The position numbers were made by a program, and so were the translations under genes. A stretch of 41,001 nt of DNA from Muribaculaceae bacterium. GTDB lineage: Bacteria > Bacteroidota > Bacteroidia > Bacteroidales > Muribaculaceae. Of this stretch, positions 25,501 through 31,781 are shown piece after piece (position 1 is the stretch's first letter; each line of letters opens with the position of its first letter). The DNA is taken from contig JAGCCU010000074.1 of assembly GCA_017651515.1 (NCBI GenBank), positions 1-41,001 on the forward strand, read 5' to 3'. Below the pieces are notes generated by a model. It had not been told where the DNA came from, did no database searches, and saw nothing but the letters and a program-made list of their open reading frames with translations.

Positions 25501-25667
25501 CTTCCGTCAAAGTCGGTTGCCGTGCCTCGAGAGGTGCCATGCACTTGAACGGTTGCACCTATGATAGGCTCGCCGTCGGACGCCTGTGTCACCACTCCGG
25601 TCACCGTGCGCGCATAGGCGAGCACCGCAATCACGGAAAATAACAGAAGCAGTAAATGTTTCTTCAT
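22503..25667 (-). CDS. SusC/RagA-family TonB-dependent outer-membrane transporter
   Basis: This is the outer-membrane barrel of a SusCD importer, driven by TonB-ExbBD. The 1054-residue protein has a signal peptide (about 1-20). A carboxypeptidase-regulatory-like domain follows (about 21-100, VTGVVTQASDGEPIIGATVQ), then the family signature LSEVVVTAMGQTQEKK. The plug domain (about 118-235) has NSLQGKVAGLQV, EPLLIVDGVAIRG and DIENMTVLKGAAASALYG with ANGVIMITTKSG. A long barrel ends in FNFTLKATF with the terminal phenylalanine. It has no N-terminal STN domain, so it does not look like a sigma/anti-sigma signalling transporter. It is first in its operon, under the promoter at 25752-25781. No sensor or sulfatase gene is adjacent. 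Confidence 0.96.
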   Translation of the reverse strand: MKKHLLLLLFSVIAVLAYARTVTGVVTQASDGEPIIGATVQVHGTSRGTATDFDGRYSIEVNDGEVLDVSYVGMNPVSIKVTAGKSVINIELTDNAQVLSEVVVTAMGQTQEKKKLNFAVQTLDSDQVTAGGSTNFANSLQGKVAGLQVNTGGGSPNSSTQVIIRAISSVNNSQSNEPLLIVDGVAIRGQGSSLGDLNPNDIENMTVLKGAAASALYGQEAANGVIMITTKSGSKDGTVKVSASASLEINTPMRVPKIQSMFTPGTKGMYKENTYGGGWGPYFGANDTRYDNVGDFLKNGLMQKYDVSISGGTEKFNSYASVAYLDHSGIVPKDYKKQITVFLKGTYKPSDKVTFQLSTNIINTKARSFGNSMSTPYYWGRNKNMADYQTTEGHVNWGATYDNWEVMLDRERITAAISPYYGRYKDSSVTESNRFMINGQLSYEPIKDLVLTGKIGYDKGYSMYDAYTVPRYYDGDLHYNLSDYIADWASTDGQELPEDLITQLNGQGLWYKYGSVSFEPSRGEQFSAQFIGTYQKTFAEDFTFNLLYGMEYKERKGLESSIGNDWFQLGGEFYSFANTYFNTTSNDKGVILDLLASNRPTLYHSRWNKYGYFGELRFDYKGIAQISTTYRRDASSRLLQAARTAYSYPSITAGVIFSELFHLQNKWFSYGKLRGNWAKVGKDCPAYLFTDTYKQWVTFPDGGYGVDPTTSRATDLEPEMDSSWEIGADLRFFNSRTRLDIAYYETKADNQIVSVRVSPASGTILQTRNEGTIKNHGMEVTLAQDIIKSADFDWTATLNYSFNRGRVTKLPEDVIEIQGTQYGDIFPVARLNGSSTGISGKDYERDPDGNVICNADGYPIISPQKGLYIGNREPNFLLGLGSSFRYKNASLSFLLDGRFGGDVVNVTGRSLITNGTNHLYDKYRNREIIFKGVQAVTGDDGTVTYVPNTTPVVLDQNFINTYFQVSSNFIEDGSYVRLSYVTLAYDFTPMFKKSWPVKGLTATLTGRNLFLLTKYSGNDPAILASTAGGTGGMGIDNYNVPSTRSFNFTLKATF

Positions 25668-25751
25668 AATGACGTTTGTTGTTAGTTTATATATTTATAT
25701 TGTTTAATCGTGAAAATTAGCCACTTGGTTAGAATATGGCATAATAACCCA

Positions 25752-25781
25752 CAAATTTACAAAACCTTTTTGAAATTTCAA
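25752..25781 (-). promoter_or_regulatory. Promoter of the susC operon
   Basis: On the minus strand TTG (25781-25779) is followed after exactly 19 bases by TAAATTTG (25759-25752), a full match to the Bacteroidota -33/-7 consensus. Transcription would start near 25745, giving a leader of about 75 bases before the susC ATG. Confidence 0.75.
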
Positions 25782-25915
25782 TGATTATGTAGAATAAATG
25801 AATACGTTTTAAGATTTTTTAGGTTAACTACTTTTATTTATAGTTTTTAACAATCCATTATTATGTTAGGCCAAGTTTTTTTAGGAGAAAATTAGGCTGA
25901 CGGATGGAAAAGGCT

Positions 25916-25923
25916 TAATTTTG
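25916..25923 (+). promoter_or_regulatory. -7 element of the pseudouridine synthase gene
   Basis: TAATTTTG matches TAnnTTTG. The upstream TTAGG near 25892 is only a weak -33 element. The predicted start of transcription near 25930 leaves a leader of about 20 bases before the ATG at 25949. Confidence 0.5.
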
Positions 25924-25948
25924 CAGATAATAATTTGACTTGGCATCA

Positions 25949-27601
25949 ATGATTGATGAACGTTTTCATAGTTTCGAGGACGATGTAACTGACGTTGCTT
26001 TACCGCGACAGTTTACATGGCCATTCCATTATGTGCCGCATAGGTTGTGCGTGATAGCAGCACAGCAAGTGCAGCGATATGTGAGTTCTCGCATCGATTG
26101 GGTCGTTGAACTGGCTGAAGGCAAGATGCTGGGTGTACTGGTGGTCACTGATGCTGACGGTCAGCTGGGATTTCTTGCTGCTTATTCCGGCAATCTGGCT
26201 GGGCGCAACGATCATCCATATTTCGTTCCGCCTATTTATGACCTGCTCAATCCTGAAAGCGAGTTCAGGCGCGGTGAGCGTGAGATTGTCGAAATCAACA
26301 ACAAAATAGATTCTCTTGAGCAATCTGAAGAATTGAAACTTCTACATGAACGCCGTTCCGCTATGATTGTAGACCAGGATGCTGAATATGGGCGGTATAA
26401 GCAGGAATTTGATGCAGCTAAGGAAAAACGTCATGCTATGCGTGCCGCGGCACAACTCACGGATGAGGAAAGGGAGGCATTGCTTCACGAAAGCCAGTTC
26501 CAGAAAGCCGAACTCAAACGTATCAGGAAACGACATAGTGAGCAACTTTCCGACATTGATTCAAAGCTCGCAGAATTGCAAGGGGAGATTAACGAACTGC
26601 GTTGTAAGCGTAAGGCTATGAGCGAGGCTTTGCAGCAACGGTTGTTTGAGCTGTATGTAGTACAGAATGCACATGGCGAATGGCAGTCAGTGGGCAAGAT
26701 TTTCAGCGATTATGCCATTCAGACCGAACGCCCTCATCTGTCGGTACCACCAGGTGGAACAGGCGAGTGTTGCGCCCCGAAGTTACTGCAGTATGCTTAT
26801 GTAAATGGTTTGCTGCCAGTGTGTATGGCGGAGTTCTGGTGGGGCGCATCCCCAGCTGGTGAGGTGCGTCATCACGGGCATTTCTATCCTGCATGTCGCA
26901 GCAAGTGCTTGCCGTTGCTCACCTTCATGCTGCAAGGATTGGATGTTGAGTCTAATCAGTTAGCGGTTAGTTCTTGTGATGACATTGAGGAATTGTATGA
27001 TGATGAATGGCTCACTGTTGTAAACAAGCCGGCAGGAATGCTTTCAGAGCCAGGCAAGTTGCTCAGCGATTCCGTGCTCACGCGCTTCAAGACGCGTCAT
27101 CCCGAAGCCACGGGACCGGTATTGGTGCATCGACTTGATCAGGAAACGTCGGGATTGTTGGTTTTTGCAAAAGACAAAACAACGCACAAAGAACTGCAAC
27201 GGCAATTCGCAGAACATGAAGTTCGCAAGAAATATATGGCATTGCTTGATGGTATCGTGGAGCCAGATGGAGGCATTATAGACTTGCCTCTGCGTCAGAA
27301 CGCTGCCGACCGACCGCGGCAGATGGTTGACTTTGACGATGGCAAGCGGGCGGTTACGATGTATGAAGTGCTGGAGCGTACAACCGACGGCAAGACGTGG
27401 GTGATGTTCTCGCCTGTTACAGGCCGCACACATCAACTACGTGTTCATGCGTCACATCTTCAGGGATTGGGGATTCCCATTGTGGGAGACATGCTATACG
27501 GCATCGCTGCTGACCGCCTCATGCTTCATGCCACTTCCATTACGTTCATGCATCCTGCCACGGGCGAGCAAATGACCATCACCTGCCCTTTTCCTCAATA
27601 A
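25949..27601 (+). CDS. RluA-family pseudouridine synthase with long N-terminal coiled-coil extension
   Basis: The 550-residue protein (ATG at 25949; an in-frame TTG lies nine bases upstream) has two parts. Residues about 345-550 are an RluA-type RNA pseudouridine synthase with LTVVNKPAGMLSEPG, the catalytic HRLDQETSGLLVFAK (about 394-408, aspartate 397), VRKKYMALLDG, and the C-terminal PVTGRTHQLRVHASHLQGLG. The first 340 residues form an extension: a small globular part with LAAYSGNLAGRNDHPYFVPP, a charged coiled coil (about 105-235), then a conserved block with PPGGTGECCAPKLLQYA, EFWWGASP and RHHGHFYPACRSKC. Similar fused proteins of about 550 residues occur widely, but the RNA target and the role of the extension are unknown to me. 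It stands alone, ended by a hairpin at 27608-27633. Confidence 0.88.
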   Translation: MIDERFHSFEDDVTDVALPRQFTWPFHYVPHRLCVIAAQQVQRYVSSRIDWVVELAEGKMLGVLVVTDADGQLGFLAAYSGNLAGRNDHPYFVPPIYDLLNPESEFRRGEREIVEINNKIDSLEQSEELKLLHERRSAMIVDQDAEYGRYKQEFDAAKEKRHAMRAAAQLTDEEREALLHESQFQKAELKRIRKRHSEQLSDIDSKLAELQGEINELRCKRKAMSEALQQRLFELYVVQNAHGEWQSVGKIFSDYAIQTERPHLSVPPGGTGECCAPKLLQYAYVNGLLPVCMAEFWWGASPAGEVRHHGHFYPACRSKCLPLLTFMLQGLDVESNQLAVSSCDDIEELYDDEWLTVVNKPAGMLSEPGKLLSDSVLTRFKTRHPEATGPVLVHRLDQETSGLLVFAKDKTTHKELQRQFAEHEVRKKYMALLDGIVEPDGGIIDLPLRQNAADRPRQMVDFDDGKRAVTMYEVLERTTDGKTWVMFSPVTGRTHQLRVHASHLQGLGIPIVGDMLYGIAADRLMLHATSITFMHPATGEQMTITCPFPQ

Positions 27602-27607
27602 CCTTAT

Positions 27608-27633
27608 TCACCTCAGCCATAATAGTGAGGTGA
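27608..27633 (+). terminator. Hairpin after the pseudouridine synthase gene
   Basis: TCACCTCA (27608-27615) and TGAGGTGA (27626-27633) are perfect eight-base arms around a ten-base loop, starting seven bases past the stop codon. The following TGTGTTATTGTC is only weakly T-rich. A second dyad, AAACTC/GAGTTT (27647-27670), lies between the convergent genes. Confidence 0.5.
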
Positions 27634-27715
27634 TGTGTTATTGTCTAAACTCAAGGGGGATAGTGAGTTTGAAAATGAGTAAGTAGTAGGCAATCTGTTA
27701 CGCCAGTTCCTTGCT

Positions 27716-28264
27716 TCAACTGTTGAAATCACAGAAATTATACTTTGGCATCACCTTTTGGAAACGGAACATGCCGTCACCGTCATCTTCCATTATGTCG
27801 CGATCGTTGGGGTCTGGGTGATGGCTGTTGAAGAACTCCACGATATGGAAACCGCAGCGGTTTACATAAAAGTGGATGTTCCTCTTTTCAAAGTAAGGTG
27901 TGACAGTCTCCCATACCATGACTTCTGGGTGCATTCGTTCCACTTCGCACCACGCTTTATAGCCTATTCCCTTGCTGTGAGCCTTTGGTGAGACGAAAAG
28001 CAGTTCTAGTTCTCCTTTGTCTTCAATTACACTGATGACCACGCCACCGACTTTCTCGTTGCCAAGCATAATCCTGTACGCTTCGGCATTTTCTCCGTCG
28101 ATGGACTGTTCAATGGTGTCGCGTGAGATAATCTCGCCTTCTTCTTCGAAGTGGTTGTCACGCATCCCGAACTCCTCGGTAGCACCATACTTGAATGCCT
28201 CTTGATTGTCACGGATAAACTGCTCACGGTCGTCCGCTTCCAATGGAATGAGTTTTATGTCCAT
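27716..28264 (-). CDS. GNAT-family N-acetyltransferase
   Basis: The 182-residue product has the GNAT core. The strand pair is YRIMLGNEKVGGVVISVIED, motif A is ELELLFVSPKAHSKGIGYKAWCEVE (acetyl-CoA pyrophosphate loop about residues 95-105), and the late motif is FYVNRCGFHIVEFF. The substrate is unknown. It is the last of three minus-strand genes of the same general superfamily, 47 bases after the next one. The family assignment is secure; I do not give it a gene name. Confidence 0.85.
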   Translation of the reverse strand: MDIKLIPLEADDREQFIRDNQEAFKYGATEEFGMRDNHFEEEGEIISRDTIEQSIDGENAEAYRIMLGNEKVGGVVISVIEDKGELELLFVSPKAHSKGIGYKAWCEVERMHPEVMVWETVTPYFEKRNIHFYVNRCGFHIVEFFNSHHPDPNDRDIMEDDGDGMFRFQKVMPKYNFCDFNS

Positions 28265-28311
28265 ATAATTACATAATTAAATGCCGTTTGTATTTTATAA
28301 TTGCAACCGTC

Positions 28312-28794
28312 TCATAAATCAAGTTTATAACACACGCATTCCTTGTCGTGGTAGAACTCGGTTGCTCCCCATCGTTTCCAATATTGATGGGTCTTGAGGT
28401 GGTGTAGCACAGGTATGAATATGAAGTCGTATTGACCTTTCAATTCGGGCATTATAGACATGATCATTTCATAGTTGAGACGTGTTCCTCGGTAGGGCTC
28501 TGCAACGATAAACGAGAAGACGGCTATATAACTAAGACTGTTTAAACTGGCAAGGAGTTTTGGAGCATCAACTAGAATCTGCGGCGTCTCTTCCTCAATG
28601 TGGTAGTCACTCATGTTGAGCAGCCCGATAATTTTTCCATCGGCATCCATAGCCTTGACGCTAAATGGCCAGTTGAAGTGCAGATTGCGCACCCAAGACT
28701 CTACTTCAGCGCGGTCGAAACCATATTGCCGCACCATCCAATCAATGGTCAACGGAGCATCGTCTGGAGTCATTCTATGCAATGTGTACTTCAT
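28312..28794 (-). CDS. GNAT-like acyltransferase, divergent
   Basis: The 160-residue product resembles a GNAT fold. It starts MKYTLHRMTPDDAPLTIDWM, has a strand pair SVKAMDADGKIIGLLNMSDY, a motif-A-like segment AVFSFIVAEPYRGTRLNYEM and a C-terminal HQYWKRWGATEFYHDKE. The glycine-rich pyrophosphate loop is degenerate (YRGTRLNYE rather than a Q/R-x-x-G-x-G/A type). Acetyl-CoA binding is therefore less certain than in its neighbour, and the function is unknown. Its start overlaps the end of the DUF2156-like gene by 20 bases, so the two are probably translated together. Confidence 0.65.
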   Translation of the reverse strand: MKYTLHRMTPDDAPLTIDWMVRQYGFDRAEVESWVRNLHFNWPFSVKAMDADGKIIGLLNMSDYHIEEETPQILVDAPKLLASLNSLSYIAVFSFIVAEPYRGTRLNYEMIMSIMPELKGQYDFIFIPVLHHLKTHQYWKRWGATEFYHDKECVCYKLDL

Positions 28795-29656
28795 TGTAAC
28801 TTAATAATATTTCAGGGTGATAAGATAGTTTTGCTTTACGGAGACCAGGAAGCCCCATGTCTTCTTCTCGGTTTAGATAGGTGTATTGTTCGGACAGGTG
28901 TTGTGCAAACTGCTGGTTGATGATGGCAAAAGCACCTTCAACACGACGGTCGGCTTTCTCAACACAGATGTCGAAGGTGTCGGTGGTAAGTGCAGAACCG
29001 TAGGTGAAGGCCACCATACTTCCGTCAACAAAGATGCTGCCACCAATCATGCCCAGCGAGTCCCAATGAGAGAAAATAGTCTCCATCACGCGTTTCTCAG
29101 CATTGATGGTCACACTTGCCTCCTTTTCTTCCTGCCATATCTTCGTGAGGTGACGACATTCGTCGAAGAGTTCAGGAGTGAGAGGGCGGTATTCAAAGTC
29201 GGGATGTTCAGCACGAAAACGGTTTATGTGATTGCGCTTCGCGTTGAGATGCCTCCCTCGAAGTGAAGCTAGGTCGTCACGACGGTAAATATAGTTGTAG
29301 AGATCACGGCAAGGCTCAATCTCAATAGTGTATCTTGAACGAAAAATATCAAGAGCCTGAGCCTGTGAATCATCAAGACCAATGAGAGTCAATTTTCCTT
29401 TGCTGTCTTCAAGCAAGGCTTCAATCAGTTCTATCTGTAAGTCTGTTGCTGTACAGACCATATATGCCCACTCTCCTTTAAATGTGTAGCGTAGCACCAC
29501 AACATCTTCAAGTACGCATACCTCGGTGTTGAACCAAAACTGCCAGCCTACGAGATTTGCAAATGTGAAGTTACAGTTGCGCCGCCCAGCATAGAGCGAT
29601 ATCGCCTGTACCGACTCACGGTCAGACAGTGTTAATGGGTGAAATGTCAGCGTCAT
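28775..29656 (-). CDS. DUF2156 / phosphatidylglycerol lysyltransferase-like C-terminal domain protein
   Basis: The 293-residue product consists of two GNAT-like halves, as in the soluble C-terminal domain of MprF. Recognisable pieces are FANLVGWQFWFNTEVCVLED, LRGRHLNAKRNHINRFRAEH, IWQEEKEASVTINAEKRVME, IFVDGSMVAFTYGSALTTDTF and YTYLNREEDMGLPGLRKAKL. No membrane segments are present, so this is not a full MprF flippase-synthase. In Bacteroidales this family is annotated as phosphatidylglycerol lysyltransferase domain-containing, but the real aminoacyl or acyl acceptor is not known. It is the first gene of a three-gene cluster of acyltransferase-like proteins (29656 down to 27716). Confidence 0.8.
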   Translation of the reverse strand: MTLTFHPLTLSDRESVQAISLYAGRRNCNFTFANLVGWQFWFNTEVCVLEDVVVLRYTFKGEWAYMVCTATDLQIELIEALLEDSKGKLTLIGLDDSQAQALDIFRSRYTIEIEPCRDLYNYIYRRDDLASLRGRHLNAKRNHINRFRAEHPDFEYRPLTPELFDECRHLTKIWQEEKEASVTINAEKRVMETIFSHWDSLGMIGGSIFVDGSMVAFTYGSALTTDTFDICVEKADRRVEGAFAIINQQFAQHLSEQYTYLNREEDMGLPGLRKAKLSYHPEILLSYNEVHIA

Positions 29657-29747
29657 ATATCAGTGTCTTTTCTGTCTTCTTCCTTTTTCCGAGCCACGTT
29701 GTGACAGTGATGTCCTTGCCGGTACGTGGCAAAGCGTAGCTGGAAGT

Positions 29748-30947
29748 TTATGATTCGCTGTTCTCGTTGATAGGGTTGTCGTCGGTTACTGGGACGGTAG
29801 CAAATAGGCCGCTCTTTTTCTTATTCTTTTTGTCTTTTTTCTTCTTTTTTGAGCCGCCGGTAGGGTCGTATGGCTCGTGCAGCACATATTCACAATAGTA
29901 ACTGATGATGAGGGTGGTGAGTGGGAGTGCGATAATCAGTCCTATGAAGCCCAGAACGTAAGCCCACACCGATAACGATAGGAACACTATGGCAGGATTC
30001 AGTCCCATGGCCGACTTCATGATGGCGGGTATGAGAATCATGTCCTGTATGACTTGACAGATGCAGTAGGCTGCTATCGTCCATCCGAAGAGCACCCAGA
30101 AACTACCACCAGTTGCTACTGATGCCACCAGGCAAAGGAAAGCAGCCACAGGGATTGAGATGAGCTGCAAGTATGGCACCATGTTTAAGATGCCGATAGA
30201 AAGACCGAAGACAATTGCCATTGGCAACCCTATGATATAGAACTCGATGGCGAAGATAATACCGACGCATAACGACACCAGTGCCTGACCGCGGAAGTAA
30301 CGGCTCATGGTGTGCTGCACGTCACCCGCCACCTTGTAGGCCGTGTTGCGGTATTTCTTAGGGATGGCATTCTTGAAACCGCGACTGAGTTTGTCGAAGT
30401 CAAGCATCACGAAGAACATATACAGCAGTACGATAAGCCATGAGGCAATGTTGAGAATTACGCTCAACGTGCCGCCAACAAACGACCATGTGCCTGTTGC
30501 CACCTGATTGATGATCTTCATCCACTGCTCTTTGCTGAGCAAGGTGTAGAGCTGCTGAACATCAACATATTGGCGAATGTAGTCGTGCACGGCAGCTGGA
30601 ATGTATGGCACCGAGAACGATGACTTGGCATATGCCGTGAGCATCTTCGCCATATCAGTAATTTCGTCAATCAAGTAGGGGATGAGGAGCCACAAAGCAA
30701 ACCATAGTATACCAATGACTAGTACCAAAGTGAGGACCACCGAAATCAGTCGGTTCCCAATCTTCAACTTGTTTTGGAAAAAACCTACGATGGGATCGAG
30801 GATGTAAGCCAGAATAAATCCCACCACGAATGGCAGCAGGACAGGTGACAGATAATTAATGACATATATAAGCACCGCAATGGTAAGGCACGAGAGTATC
30901 ATGCGCACCACGCGGTCAAAGTCATATTTCTTTACGTTTTCTTCCAT
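29748..30947 (-). CDS. AI-2E family (PerM-like) membrane transporter
   Basis: The 399-residue product has about eight membrane segments in the PerM/AI-2E arrangement: two at the start (VVRMILSCLTIAVLIYVINY, VLLPFVVGFILAYILDPIVG), a long extramembrane middle (about 90-150), then LVSLCVGIIFAIEFYIIGLP, IGILNMVPYLQLISIPVAAF and later helices. The family was named for autoinducer-2 export, but members also act as Na+/H+ or other exporters, so the substrate is left open. The C-terminus is a strongly basic tail (GGSKKKKKDKKNKKKSG, about 364-380). It has its own -7 element at 30975-30982. Confidence 0.9.
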   Translation of the reverse strand: MEENVKKYDFDRVVRMILSCLTIAVLIYVINYLSPVLLPFVVGFILAYILDPIVGFFQNKLKIGNRLISVVLTLVLVIGILWFALWLLIPYLIDEITDMAKMLTAYAKSSFSVPYIPAAVHDYIRQYVDVQQLYTLLSKEQWMKIINQVATGTWSFVGGTLSVILNIASWLIVLLYMFFVMLDFDKLSRGFKNAIPKKYRNTAYKVAGDVQHTMSRYFRGQALVSLCVGIIFAIEFYIIGLPMAIVFGLSIGILNMVPYLQLISIPVAAFLCLVASVATGGSFWVLFGWTIAAYCICQVIQDMILIPAIMKSAMGLNPAIVFLSLSVWAYVLGFIGLIIALPLTTLIISYYCEYVLHEPYDPTGGSKKKKKDKKNKKKSGLFATVPVTDDNPINENSES

Positions 30948-30974
30948 AATTGTATGGTGATTAAGTTATGGCGG

Positions 30975-30982
30975 CAAAATTA
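30975..30982 (-). promoter_or_regulatory. -7 element of the AI-2E transporter gene
   Basis: TAATTTTG on the minus strand fits TAnnTTTG and lies 28 bases before the ATG at 30947. The matching -33 element is unclear. Confidence 0.45.
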
Positions 30983-31078
30983 CATAAAAATGATTACAAA
31001 TAGAATTTTGAAACAATCATTTTGATTTGGTTTTAATCAAGTTTCGTTATTAACTGGGATTATTTCGTGACTTATTTG

Positions 31079-31086
31079 TAACTTTG
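31079..31086 (+). promoter_or_regulatory. -7 element of cutC
   Basis: TAACTTTG fits TAnnTTTG and ends 20 bases before the cutC ATG, so the leader is very short. No good TTG is found at the right distance upstream. Confidence 0.45.
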
Positions 31087-31106
31087 CATCATAAGAATAA
31101 TAAAAA

Positions 31107-31775
31107 ATGAAACGATTGTTTGAAGTATGTGCTGGCAATCTGGCCAGTGTGGAGGCGGCTGCTCAAGCGGGAGCCGAACGAATCGAGCTGTGTTCGGCAT
31201 TACCGCTCGACGGGCTTACGCCCTCCCTTGACACGTTGCAGCAAGTAAGGAAGCAATTTCCCGACATCAAGGTTCATGTGCTCATCCGTCCACGAAATGG
31301 GAACTTCGTATATAGTTCGGATGAAATTGACGTTATGGAACGGGAGATAATTGCTATGCTGCCGTGGGCTGACGGTATAGTGTGTGGTGCGCTTACTGCC
31401 GATGCCGACGTTGACATCCCTACCATGCAGCGTTTCATTCGTGCCGCACAGAGCAAGCCATTTACCTTCCATCGTGCATTTGATGTGTGCCGCAATCCTC
31501 TCATGGCATTGGATCAAATAATCGGGTTGGGGTGTGACCGCTTACTTACCTCGGGACAGCAACCCACGGCAGAGCAGGGTGTAGACCTGTTGCGACAGTT
31601 GCAAGAACTCGCTGCTGGGCAAATTATCGTCATGCCAGGCGGTGGTGTAAATTCTAATAATGCACGTCATATACTGGATATGACTAAATGCCATGAAATC
31701 CATGGATCGGCTTCGATGGGTACTGGCATTACTCAGCCAGATGAAGTGCGGCGAATTATTGCATCGTTAGAATGA
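31107..31775 (+). CDS. cutC: CutC family protein
   Basis: The 222-residue product is a TIM-barrel CutC protein: RLFEVCAGNLASVEAAAQAG, AERIELCSALPLDGLTPS, HVLIRPRNGNFVYS, GIVCGALTADADVD, FTFHRAFDVC, CDRLLTSGQQ, VMPGGGVNSNNA and EIHGSASM are all family blocks. CutC was linked to copper homeostasis in E. coli, but a direct role in copper handling is disputed. It is slightly shorter than the usual 240-250 residues. It is monocistronic and convergent with the transglutaminase gene, only six bases away. Confidence 0.93.
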   Translation: MKRLFEVCAGNLASVEAAAQAGAERIELCSALPLDGLTPSLDTLQQVRKQFPDIKVHVLIRPRNGNFVYSSDEIDVMEREIIAMLPWADGIVCGALTADADVDIPTMQRFIRAAQSKPFTFHRAFDVCRNPLMALDQIIGLGCDRLLTSGQQPTAEQGVDLLRQLQELAAGQIIVMPGGGVNSNNARHILDMTKCHEIHGSASMGTGITQPDEVRRIIASLE

Positions 31776-31781
31776 ACTGGA

